From positions 372,001-436,000 of the forward strand of contig DCVT01000031.1 in NCBI GenBank assembly GCA_002328075.1: 64,000 bases of DNA, given 5' to 3'. Source of the stretch: Anaerolineales bacterium UBA2181. Lineage in GTDB: Bacteria; Chloroflexota; Anaerolineae; Promineifilales; UBA4811. The notes beneath the pieces are model-generated. The model was not told the origin of the DNA, searched no databases, and saw nothing but the letters and a program-made list of their open reading frames with translations. How positions within the stretch are numbered: position 1 is the first letter of the stretch; the number at the start of each line of letters is the position of its first letter. Below are positions 42,340-50,015 of this stretch, in pieces. The position numbers and the translations under genes are program-made.

Positions 42340-43599
42340 ATGAACCGAACATGCCCTCATTGCGGGACCGTGAACCGGCCGCAAGCTCGGCTCTGCAAGC
42401 GATGCAGTGCTCCGCTGGCACCCGATGCCAACCGGCTCTGCGAACGCTGTGGGTACCAGACCGAGCCGGGCGCTCGTTTCTGCCGCAGTTGTGGAGCCGC
42501 TCTGACTCGCCCCTGCCTGCAATGCGGACGGCCAGTGCGGCCGGGGGCGAGGTTCTGCCGATGGTGCGGCGCCAGGGCGCCGGCCGCAGAGTCTCCCTGC
42601 CCTCGTTGCCGCACGCCAAACCGGCCCAATGCCCGCTTTTGTCGCAACTGCCGCGCTCCCCTGGCTGGCGCCACCCAGCCGACTGTGCGTGGACCCCGCT
42701 TCGACACGGGCATGATACCCTCCCAGTCGCTCCTGAACAACCGGTACATCATTCTGAAAAAGGTGGCCCAAGGCGGCATGAGCGCCATCTACCAGGCCAT
42801 CGACAAACATCGGCCCGGGCTCTTTTGGGCAGTGAAGGAGATGAGCGAGAGTGCCATCGCGGCCGGCGACCGGACAGAGACGCTGGAGTCATTCCAGCGC
42901 GAGGCTGTCATGCTGCAAGCTCTCAAACATCCCAATCTGGTGGAGGTAATTGACCTGTTTCGAGACCCGGAACACCGCCGGTGGTACATGGTCATGGAGT
43001 TCCTGCACGGCCGGACCCTGCTGGAGATCATGGAGCAGACTCCGGGCAATCTTCCGGAACAACGGGTCCTGGCGTGGGCTGGACAGATCTGCGATGTGCT
43101 CCATTTCCTCCACACACAGAATCCGCCGATCATCTACCGCGACATGAAGCCCAGCAATGTCATGGAGGTGACCAAGACTGGGGTATGCAAGGTGATTGAC
43201 TTTGGCATCGCCCGATTTTGGAAACCCGGCCGGAGCAAGGACACCCTGATTCTGGGAACTCCCGGTTATGCCCCACCGGAGCAATACGGCCAAGGCCAGA
43301 CCGTCCCATCATCCGATGTCTACGCGTTAGGGGCGACGTTGCACCACCTGCTGACCGGACGGGATCCAGAGAGCAAGCCGTTCAAGTTCCCGCCGGTGCG
43401 CCAGCTCAGTCCGCGCGTCTCCCCGCGCACTGAGGCCGCCATTGTCAAAGCGACCCAGCTCAAACCGGCCGATCGCTTTCAAACCATTGCAGAGGTCAAG
43501 TCGGCGCTGATCCCTGCTACTCGAGCGGCTCCTACCGCTCGAGTAGCGGATCCGTTGGGTGCCTTTATCCGGCTTTTGTTCGGCCGCGGCGGGCCTTAG
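42340..43599 (+). CDS. Multi-zinc-ribbon Ser/Thr protein kinase
   Basis: 419 residues. Residues 1-110 hold nine or ten CxxC knuckles (for example CPHCGTVNRPQARLCKRC, CERCGYQTEPGARFCRSC and CPRCRTPNRPNARFCRNC), forming tandem zinc ribbons. The kinase domain follows: KKVAQGGMSAIYQAIDK, WAVKEMSE, IIYRDMKPSNVMEV, VIDFGIARFW and 'TPGYAPPEQYGQGQ'. The catalytic loop is YRD instead of HRD; Asp is kept. The C-terminal tail includes a hairpin-forming repeat at 43516-43547. It is expected to be co-transcribed with the preceding kinase. Confidence 0.93.
   Translation: MNRTCPHCGTVNRPQARLCKRCSAPLAPDANRLCERCGYQTEPGARFCRSCGAALTRPCLQCGRPVRPGARFCRWCGARAPAAESPCPRCRTPNRPNARFCRNCRAPLAGATQPTVRGPRFDTGMIPSQSLLNNRYIILKKVAQGGMSAIYQAIDKHRPGLFWAVKEMSESAIAAGDRTETLESFQREAVMLQALKHPNLVEVIDLFRDPEHRRWYMVMEFLHGRTLLEIMEQTPGNLPEQRVLAWAGQICDVLHFLHTQNPPIIYRDMKPSNVMEVTKTGVCKVIDFGIARFWKPGRSKDTLILGTPGYAPPEQYGQGQTVPSSDVYALGATLHHLLTGRDPESKPFKFPPVRQLSPRVSPRTEAAIVKATQLKPADRFQTIAEVKSALIPATRAAPTARVADPLGAFIRLLFGRGGP
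43516..43547. repeat. 13-bp inverted repeat inside the second kinase gene
   Basis: GCTACTCGAGCGG and CCGCTCGAGTAGC are exact complements around a 6-base loop (CTCCTA). It lies 53 bases before the stop codon, in a linker (ATRAAPTARV) after the kinase domain. It could be an internal hairpin that acts as the transcript end or a small palindromic insertion kept in frame. Confidence 0.8.
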
Positions 43600-43754
43600 G
43601 TGGCTCACCTTGCGTGATCGCGCCACTGCTCTGACTGAGGCGCAGTTCAGACACGCCAACCGCAAGAGCACCGGGGCCGGGGGCAATGTGGGTGCAATCC
43701 CCCTGCTGATCACGCATCAGCCCGTTCCCTTCAGCGCCGCTGCAGCGTCGGTGT

Positions 43755-43760
43755 TATAAT
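43755..43760 (+). promoter_or_regulatory. -10 box for the MBL hydrolase gene
   Basis: TATAAT with weak -35. Leader of about 37 bases including CTAGGAGGAG before ATG 43804. Confidence 0.5.
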
Positions 43761-43803
43761 TTAGCTGGTTTCTTTACCCCGTTGAGGCACCTAGGAGGAG
43801 TTC

Positions 43804-44448
43804 ATGGACAGGCCAGAGAAGATCCCGATCCATTGGCTCGGGCACGACAGCTTTCGCGTTGAAGGGGACGGACTGGTGATCTATATCGACCCGTGGCAGT
43901 TGGCTGGAGGGCCGGAGGCGGACCTTGTCCTGATCACACATGATCATCCTGACCACTGCTCGCCGGCGGACGTGGCCAAGGTGCTGGGCAAAGAGACAAG
44001 GATCGTGACCATCCAGGCGGCGGCCGCCAAGCTCAAGGGCGAGGTTCAGGTGGTCAAACCGGGCGATACCGTCACCGTCAAGGGGGTGCAGATCACGGCG
44101 ATCCCAGCCTATAACGTGAACAAATTTCGGAGCCCCGGGGTACCGTATCACCCTCGGGAGGCGGGACACGTGGGGTACTTGATGACCGTGGGAGGCCAGC
44201 GGATATACCACGCTGGCGACACCGACCGAATTCCAGAGATGAAGGGGCTTGAACCAGACGTAGCGTTGCTGCCGGTTAGTGGTATCTATGTGATGACTGT
44301 TGAAGAGGCACTTGAGGCCGTCCGTGATATCCATCCAAAGCGGGTAATCCCGATGCACGTTGGCGCAGGGATTGGGTCGCTGGAGGACGCTGAACGGTTC
44401 ACCGCCAGGTCACCGGTGCCGGCCGAGGTGCTGGCGTTGGAACGGTGA
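43804..44448 (+). CDS. Metallo-beta-lactamase-fold hydrolase
   Basis: 214 residues. The metal motif is ITHDHPDHCSPAD near residue 43, with VGYLMTVGGQRIYHAGDTD supplying Asp and His, and RVIPMHVGAG the last His. Related to UPF0173 and L-ascorbate lactonase-type MBL proteins, but the substrate is unknown. An excellent ribosome site (AGGAGG) precedes ATG 43804. An esterase-like gene follows 19 bases after its stop. Confidence 0.92.
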   Translation: MDRPEKIPIHWLGHDSFRVEGDGLVIYIDPWQLAGGPEADLVLITHDHPDHCSPADVAKVLGKETRIVTIQAAAAKLKGEVQVVKPGDTVTVKGVQITAIPAYNVNKFRSPGVPYHPREAGHVGYLMTVGGQRIYHAGDTDRIPEMKGLEPDVALLPVSGIYVMTVEEALEAVRDIHPKRVIPMHVGAGIGSLEDAERFTARSPVPAEVLALER

Positions 44449-44467
44449 TGTCCGGGTGGACCTGCGG

Positions 44468-45124
44468 ATGGTGGACGCGATGGAAGAACGGCCCGGCATT
44501 CACCGGCTCGTCTGGCAAAAGCACCATCAGCGATATGGGCTGTACATTCCACCCCTGTATTCCCCTGAGCGGCCGCGGTCGCTGATCCTGGCCCTGCATT
44601 TCGGGGGGCCGGCCTATGCCTACCGGGGAGAAGCATTGCTGACCAGTCTGGTTGTTCCAGCGCTGGAGGAATTGGGGGTCCTCATACTGGCGCCAGACTG
44701 CACTCAATCGGCGTGGGACAATCCACTCAGCGAGAGGGATACGGTTGCCCTGCTAGATCACGTCCAGTCTCGTCACCAGGTACAGAACAAGGCCATTATT
44801 ATGGGGTACAGCATGGGTGGAATGGGAGCGTGGTACCTGGCAGCTCGGAACCAGGAGCTCCTAGCGGGCGTGATGCCCATCTCCGCCCGGCCGCAGCCGG
44901 ATTCGGCGAGCGTGGACTGGCGCATACCACTGTACGCGATTCACAGCCGCGATGATGAGTTGTTTCCGTTAGGACCCACGGTGGAGGTCGTCAACCGCCT
45001 CCAGGCCAACAAGGCCAATGTCCGGCTGACGGTTCTGGACGGCATCGGCCATTTTGAGGTCAGTCGCTTTATTGGTCCCCTGAACGCGGCCGGATCGTGG
45101 TTCCGGGAGGTCTGGGCCGAGTGA
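44468..45124 (+). CDS. Alpha/beta hydrolase (esterase/phospholipase type)
   Basis: About 218 residues. The nucleophile elbow is IIMGYSMGGMGAWYLAARN (G-Y-S-M-G). The acid is probably in IHSRDDELFPLGPTVEV, and the His in LDGIGHFEVS. The oxyanion region is in LHFGGPAYAY. This is a dienelactone hydrolase- or carboxylesterase-like protein. Start uncertain: ATG 44468, ATG 44480 and upstream GTG codons are all in frame and lack a strong ribosome site. It follows the MBL gene and may share its operon. Confidence 0.83.
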   Translation: MVDAMEERPGIHRLVWQKHHQRYGLYIPPLYSPERPRSLILALHFGGPAYAYRGEALLTSLVVPALEELGVLILAPDCTQSAWDNPLSERDTVALLDHVQSRHQVQNKAIIMGYSMGGMGAWYLAARNQELLAGVMPISARPQPDSASVDWRIPLYAIHSRDDELFPLGPTVEVVNRLQANKANVRLTVLDGIGHFEVSRFIGPLNAAGSWFREVWAE

Positions 45125-45143
45125 ACGGTGGGAACGCTCTGAG

Positions 45144-45995
45144 ATGCGCCAACCGACCAGAAAGGCGGCGTTAGTGGGCAAACGAGAGGCCTATCGAATT
45201 GAGGTTGCCCGGCATCTGCAGACGGCACTGTCTTCTGGTGACTCTTTGTTGCTGGTGGACTATCTGTGCTCCCACAGCAACCTGCCGGGTCCGCGTGGGA
45301 ACCTGGAATTGGCCTGGGCATTTGCCGACGAGGTCGGCGAGGTCGCTTCAGCCCGCCCAGACGAGCTGTGGCGGCTCTGCAACGCGCTGACCACGGTGAC
45401 TGCTGCCGAAGCGCCGGTGAATGATCCGCGAGAATTCAGCCCATTCTGCGGGACGGTAGCCCTGGGAGCGCTGGGATCGGTTGTGCCTGGCTTTTGGAAT
45501 GAGGCGATCGGCAGGCTGCGGGAACTTGCCGGGGATTCGCGTTGGCGCCTGCGCGAGGCGGTCTGCATGGGGTTGCAGCGCCTGCTGGCGACCGAGTTCC
45601 AGCAGACGGTGGCTGTACTGGGACAGTGGGTGGCGACCGGAGACCCTTACAAGTTGAGGGCTGCTGCGGCCGCCATGGCGGAGCCGGTCTTGCTGCGGGA
45701 CCCGACCTCCGGTGAGGCGGGGCTGCGGTTACATCGGGGTATCCTGGCCGAGGTCGAGCAGATGGTTGAGCGGCGCTCGGAGGCTTTTCGCGTTCTGAGA
45801 CAAGGATTAGGCTACACGGTGAGTGTGGTGGTCCAGGCGTCCCCGGAAGAGGGATGGTTGTTCCTGGAACAATTGGCCGCGTCCGGGGATCGTGATGTCC
45901 GCTGGATCGTGCGGCAGAATCTGACTAAGAATCGGCTGGCGAGCCGGTTCCCGGAGCGGGTGCTGGCACTTCAGCGGCAGCTGGATGTGTCCTGA
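45144..45995 (+). CDS. HEAT/DNA-alkylation-repeat-like helical protein
   Basis: 283 residues, almost entirely helical. Repeated helix pairs are visible, such as WNEAIGRLRELAGDSRWRLR followed by EAVCMGLQRLLATEFQQTVA, and GWLFLEQLAASGDRDVRWIV followed by RQNLTKNRLA. This pattern fits HEAT-like or AlkD-like repeat proteins, which bind protein or DNA. The active-site residues of AlkD cannot be assigned. GTG 45174, which has AAAGGCGG ahead of it, is an alternative start. A hairpin follows the stop. Confidence 0.65.
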   Translation: MRQPTRKAALVGKREAYRIEVARHLQTALSSGDSLLLVDYLCSHSNLPGPRGNLELAWAFADEVGEVASARPDELWRLCNALTTVTAAEAPVNDPREFSPFCGTVALGALGSVVPGFWNEAIGRLRELAGDSRWRLREAVCMGLQRLLATEFQQTVAVLGQWVATGDPYKLRAAAAAMAEPVLLRDPTSGEAGLRLHRGILAEVEQMVERRSEAFRVLRQGLGYTVSVVVQASPEEGWLFLEQLAASGDRDVRWIVRQNLTKNRLASRFPERVLALQRQLDVS

Positions 45996-46010
45996 CCCTC
46001 CCGCTATGCT

Positions 46011-46034
46011 GGAGCGCCGGGCACCCGGCGCTCC
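46011..46034 (+). terminator. Hairpin after the HEAT-like gene
   Basis: GGAGCGCCGGG (46011-46021) and CCCGGCGCTCC (46024-46034) pair perfectly with a 2-base loop. It is 15 bases beyond the stop and 16 before the rarA start. No T-run follows, but the stem is very strong. Confidence 0.6.
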
Positions 46035-46050
46035 GCTTTGGGTGTAGAAC

Positions 46051-48285
46051 ATGGACCTATTCGCGCACAGCCGAAAAGAGGAGACGCGGCGCGAGCAGCC
46101 GCTGGCCGCCCGAATGCGCCCGCGCTCGCTGGACGAGTTTGTTGGGCAAGAGCACATTGTGGGTCCTGGGAGGCTGCTCCGGCGGGCGATAGAGGCCGAT
46201 CAGCTATCTTCGTTGATCTTTTACGGACCACCCGGCACGGGCAAGACCACGTTGGCGGCGGTCATCGCCAACACCACCCGGAGCCACTTTATCACCATCA
46301 ACGCGGTGTTGGCGGGGGTGAAGGAGATCCGGCAGGCCATTGCGGATGCACAGGAGCGGCGTTCGCTCTATGGCCAACGCACCATTCTGTTTGTGGACGA
46401 GGTTCACCGTTGGAACAAGGCGCAACAGGATGCGTTGCTGCCCTGGGTGGAGAATGGCACCATCATCCTGGTGGGCGCCACCACCGAGAACCCGTACTTT
46501 GAGGTCATCCGGCCGCTGGTGAGCCGCAGCCGAATCTTTCAGCTCAAGCCGTTAACCCCAGGTGACCTGCGCGAAATCGCCCGGAGGGCCTTGGCCGACC
46601 ATGATAGCGGCTACGGCCACTTGGATGTTCGGATTGACGATGCTGCGCTGGACCACCTAGTCGACGTGAGCAACGGCGATGCACGCGGGGTGCTGAACGC
46701 AATCGAGTTAGCCGTCGCGACTACGCCGCCCGACGCAGACGGTGCGGTTCGCATCACGGTGCAGGTGGCTGAAGAGAGTATCCAGCGGCGCGTGGTGATG
46801 TATGACAAGGAGGGTGACTATCACTTTGACACCATCAGCGCGTTTATCAAGTCGCTGCGCGGCTCGGATCCCGATGCCGCCATGTACTGGTTGGCCAAGA
46901 TGGTGCACGCAGGCGAGGACCCTCGGTTCATCTTTCGACGGATGCTGGTTTTCGCCAGCGAGGACGTGGGTCTGGCGGACCCGAATGCGCTGGCGCTGAC
47001 TGAGGCGGCCGCAGCTGCGTTTGACCGCGTGGGGCTGCCCGAAGGTCGCTTCCACCTGTCGCAGGCGGCGCTCTACCTGGCGACAACAGCCAAGTCCAAC
47101 TCGACCTTGGCGTTCTTTGACGCGTTGGCGGTGGTGGAGGGGGAGCGCGATGGCGAGGTACCGTCGCATCTCCGCGACGCCAGCCGTGACAGCGAGGGGT
47201 TTGGCCACGGCCGCGGGTATCTCTATCCCCACGCCTATCGCGACCATTGGGTGGCCCAGCAGTACTTGCCGGATAGCTTGCAGGGCAAGCTCTTTTACCA
47301 GCCAGGTGACCTGGGCCATGAGGCTGAGATTCGGGTGCAGATCGCTCGGCGGCGCGAAGCCCAACTGGAAGCCATGCTAGAAGCCGGCGGATCGGCTGTG
47401 CCGCCTGAGGTTCTGACCTTTTCGCCGTCCAGCAGAGGCCGTGACCGCTGGCTGGAGCGGTCGGTAAGTGGAGCGGGCGAGCGTTTGGCTCGGTTGCGCG
47501 ACCGGGTCCTGGACAGCGCTGGCCTGCAGCGACACCACCTTGTGTTGGACCTCAATGCCGGTTCGGGATTGCTTGCCTGGGACGCACTCCGGCGGGTGCC
47601 CGAGGGGGGTGTCTGGGCATTGGCTTGGCAGGCTCAATCTGGTGAGGCGCTTCGCCAACTGGCTAACCAACTTGCTTCGCTGGAACGGCCGGTGGTGCTG
47701 ATTGGCGAACCAGTCGATCTACCGGACCTGATGGTGCTGCGCGGCGACGGAGATGTGCGTTTCGACGCCGTGGTGGGCCGCAATGTCCTCACCCGTTGCT
47801 CCGACAAACCGGCGCTGTTCCGGGCAGCAGCCAATCAGCTGTTGGCGGGTGGTGTCCTGTCGCTGGCGGAGGTGATCCCGCGCCGTGGTCAGCGTCTGAG
47901 TGCCTTGGCTGGCTCCGAGCTTCAGGCCGATGAGCTCTGGGGACGGTGGTGCGCAGCGGAGGAGTTGATTTACCAGGATCTAACCGACCCGATGGTGAAT
48001 TGGGACGCCAACGATCTGGAAAGGATGTGTCAAGAGGCCGGACTGGTTGTGGACCGGGCCGAGGTGGTGCCGGATACCGAGGAACGGCGCGTCACCCCGC
48101 TTCAAGTGTCCCGTTGGTTTTCTCTGAACGGTCCGGAGGAGCGTCCTAGCTACGCTCAACATCTGCTCCGACAGTTGACGCCGGAAGAACTGGCCCACGT
48201 GCAGGAGTTGTGTGCCCGAATCCTGAGCGATCAGGTTGTGCCGTGGCAGACCCACACCCTCTTTCTGGTAGGTCGTCACCGTTGA
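46051..48285 (+). CDS. rarA: RarA/MgsA AAA+ ATPase fused to a methyltransferase-like domain
   Basis: 744 residues. Residues 1-440 are a complete RarA: 'LDEFVGQEHIVGPGRLLRRA', Walker A YGPPGTGKTTLAAV, Walker B ILFVDEVHRWNKAQQDALLP, sensor GATTENPYFEV, and the C-terminal helical oligomerisation part (YLPDSLQGKLFYQPGDLGHE). RarA acts at stalled replication forks. The last 280 residues form a Rossmann-type SAM-methyltransferase-like domain: LVLDLNAGSGLLAWDALRRV matches motif I, and FDAVVGRNVLTRC is motif IV-like. The fusion also occurs in cyanobacteria. Its methylation target, if any, is unknown. Confidence 0.9.
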   Translation: MDLFAHSRKEETRREQPLAARMRPRSLDEFVGQEHIVGPGRLLRRAIEADQLSSLIFYGPPGTGKTTLAAVIANTTRSHFITINAVLAGVKEIRQAIADAQERRSLYGQRTILFVDEVHRWNKAQQDALLPWVENGTIILVGATTENPYFEVIRPLVSRSRIFQLKPLTPGDLREIARRALADHDSGYGHLDVRIDDAALDHLVDVSNGDARGVLNAIELAVATTPPDADGAVRITVQVAEESIQRRVVMYDKEGDYHFDTISAFIKSLRGSDPDAAMYWLAKMVHAGEDPRFIFRRMLVFASEDVGLADPNALALTEAAAAAFDRVGLPEGRFHLSQAALYLATTAKSNSTLAFFDALAVVEGERDGEVPSHLRDASRDSEGFGHGRGYLYPHAYRDHWVAQQYLPDSLQGKLFYQPGDLGHEAEIRVQIARRREAQLEAMLEAGGSAVPPEVLTFSPSSRGRDRWLERSVSGAGERLARLRDRVLDSAGLQRHHLVLDLNAGSGLLAWDALRRVPEGGVWALAWQAQSGEALRQLANQLASLERPVVLIGEPVDLPDLMVLRGDGDVRFDAVVGRNVLTRCSDKPALFRAAANQLLAGGVLSLAEVIPRRGQRLSALAGSELQADELWGRWCAAEELIYQDLTDPMVNWDANDLERMCQEAGLVVDRAEVVPDTEERRVTPLQVSRWFSLNGPEERPSYAQHLLRQLTPEELAHVQELCARILSDQVVPWQTHTLFLVGRHR

Positions 48286-48578
48286 AACGGCGTACCGTAA
48301 CGCCAGGCTTTGCTGGCCGTTGCACCCGCAACGGTTGGGACTGACCGATCTGCGCGGTGCGAATCGCCGTTGCCAATCAGGTCAGTCGCCGAAAGCCCGA
48401 TGACCTCGGTGAGCTCGGCCCCGGGACCCCCAAGAATCCGTCATGGCGCAGATGGGCAGAGTTGGTTATACTGCACCTGAGGCTGCGAGGCTATCCCCCT
48501 TCTGTCAGATGGGGTTTCCGGCTTTTTGCCGATTGATCCGGCATCATCTGGTCAGTGTCATCAAGAAGGAGCGAGGCA
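48286..48578. other. Intergenic region before the UroD-family gene
   Basis: 293 bp. It has a TATACT -10-like box (48467-48472) without a convincing -35. I saw short inverted repeats but no gene and no recognisable cobalamin riboswitch core. Confidence 0.4.
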
Positions 48579-49661
48579 ATGACTCCACGAGAACGGGTGT
48601 TGGCAGTCCTGAGTGGCCAAACGCCGGACCGTGTTCCCAAGATGGCAAACTTTTACCCCGAGAGCCTTCCCGAGCTGGGCACTCGTGGCGCGGAGGGCGA
48701 TTTCTTTGGCACAGAGATTCGCTTTGTGGAGTTTGAACCGCCACCCCAACAACAGGAGTTCCTGGACTATCTGGATGGTCTGCCGGAAGATGTGTACCTG
48801 GGCACCCCGAGCACTCTGAAGAACTATGCAGCGTGGGGATATTACCCGCACGTGGTGGGCATGAACCGGCTGGGCCGGGACGATGGACCGGCCAAGATTG
48901 CCGAATTGTTGGCAATGGCACCGTTGCCGCATCAGGCAGAGGACCAGTTGGCCCGGCTGAGAGATGAGGTAGCGCGGTACCATGAGCGCGGTTTGGCGGT
49001 GATGGGCACCCCGCCTCATCTGGGTGGTGAGTTATTTGAGACCGCCTGGCGTTTGCGGGGTTGGAAGCAGTTCATGCTGGATCTGAAGCTCAATCCGCAG
49101 CTGGCGCACACCCTATTGGACCAACTCACTGCCATGACGGCGTCTACTGCCCTGGTGCTGGTGCACGCTGGGGTGGATATCCTTGGGCTGGATGACGACG
49201 TTGGCGCGCCGGCTCACATGCTGATCAGCCCTCTTACCTGGACCCGCTTCCTCAAACCCCGTCTGGAAACCATCGTCCGGGCTTGCCGCTTGGTGAACCC
49301 ACAACTCAAGATCTTTTACCACAGCGACGGGTACATTGAGCCCATCATACCCGGTTTGATCGAGGTAGGGGTGGACGTGATTCACCCGGTGCAGCCGGAC
49401 GTGATGGCGCCAGATCGGTTGAAAGAGCGCTTCGGGGACCGGCTGGCTTTCTGGGGCACGGTGGGCACACAAGCTACGTGGGGATTCCCCAACGCTGCGG
49501 CAATACGGGAAGAGGTCCGGCAGCGCATCGCCACCGTCGGTCGGGGAGGAGGATTGATCATCGGGCCTGCCTACGATCTGGAACCTGCCATTCCTTGGGA
49601 TAACATTGAGAGTTTCTTCCGGGCAGTGGACGAGTTTGGCGCATACGGGCAGGGTGATTAG
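48579..49661 (+). CDS. Uroporphyrinogen decarboxylase-family (MtaA/CmuA-like) protein
   Basis: 360 residues. TIM-barrel of the UroD superfamily: MTPRERVLAVLSGQTPDRVP at the N-terminus, a mid-region VLVHAGVDILGLDDDVGAPA, and a C-terminal 'FYHSDGYIEPIIPGLIEVGV' then DVIHPVQPDVMAPDRLKERF. The last residues include GGGLIIGPAYDLEPAIPWDN. True HemE has an N-terminal FxRQAGR motif; that is absent, so this is a methyl-transfer or other UroD-like enzyme rather than heme synthesis. No corrinoid protein neighbours it. AAGGAG precedes ATG 48579. Confidence 0.88.
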   Translation: MTPRERVLAVLSGQTPDRVPKMANFYPESLPELGTRGAEGDFFGTEIRFVEFEPPPQQQEFLDYLDGLPEDVYLGTPSTLKNYAAWGYYPHVVGMNRLGRDDGPAKIAELLAMAPLPHQAEDQLARLRDEVARYHERGLAVMGTPPHLGGELFETAWRLRGWKQFMLDLKLNPQLAHTLLDQLTAMTASTALVLVHAGVDILGLDDDVGAPAHMLISPLTWTRFLKPRLETIVRACRLVNPQLKIFYHSDGYIEPIIPGLIEVGVDVIHPVQPDVMAPDRLKERFGDRLAFWGTVGTQATWGFPNAAAIREEVRQRIATVGRGGGLIIGPAYDLEPAIPWDNIESFFRAVDEFGAYGQGD

Positions 49662-50015
49662 AGGTTTTGGGCCGATTCTTCCACCTTGAAGGTGACCAGG
49701 ATTAGTCTGCGCGGCTGAGCTGCCCATGTTTTGCTGGGCACGGTCCAACCACCGTGGGTGGCGAAGGAGAGCGATGTGGCTGGCAGTGGGACGCCAGACC
49801 TTGGGAACCCACCGGGCTGTTTGAACGTTTCTGGGATGAAGGTGCGAGATTGCATATCAGTCTGTGGAATGCCGTCAGAAGCGGCCGGGCGTGCAGTACC
49901 AACCGGTGAAACGCGCGGGCGTCCGGTATTTTGAGGTCGAAAGATGATCCGAGGTGTGTCTTGGTCGTCTCGCTGTCGTCACAGTAGGAGGCTTGGGAAA
50001 TTGCAGGGAAGCAGA
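49662..50015. other. Intergenic region without recognised features
   Basis: About 350 bp between the UroD-family stop and the preferred lipoprotein start. A 13-bp palindrome (CACCTTGAAGGTG) lies at 49681-49693 but nothing else stands out. If the lipoprotein begins at ATG 49944, the gap is 282 bp. Confidence 0.4.

Noticed and set aside
48286..48578. Cobalamin riboswitch before the UroD-family gene
   Set aside because: I could not find the conserved core sequences, and the only support is that some UroD-family enzymes use corrinoids.
48579..49661. hemE (heme biosynthesis)
   Set aside because: The N-terminal arginine-rich FxRQAGR motif of true uroporphyrinogen decarboxylase is absent.
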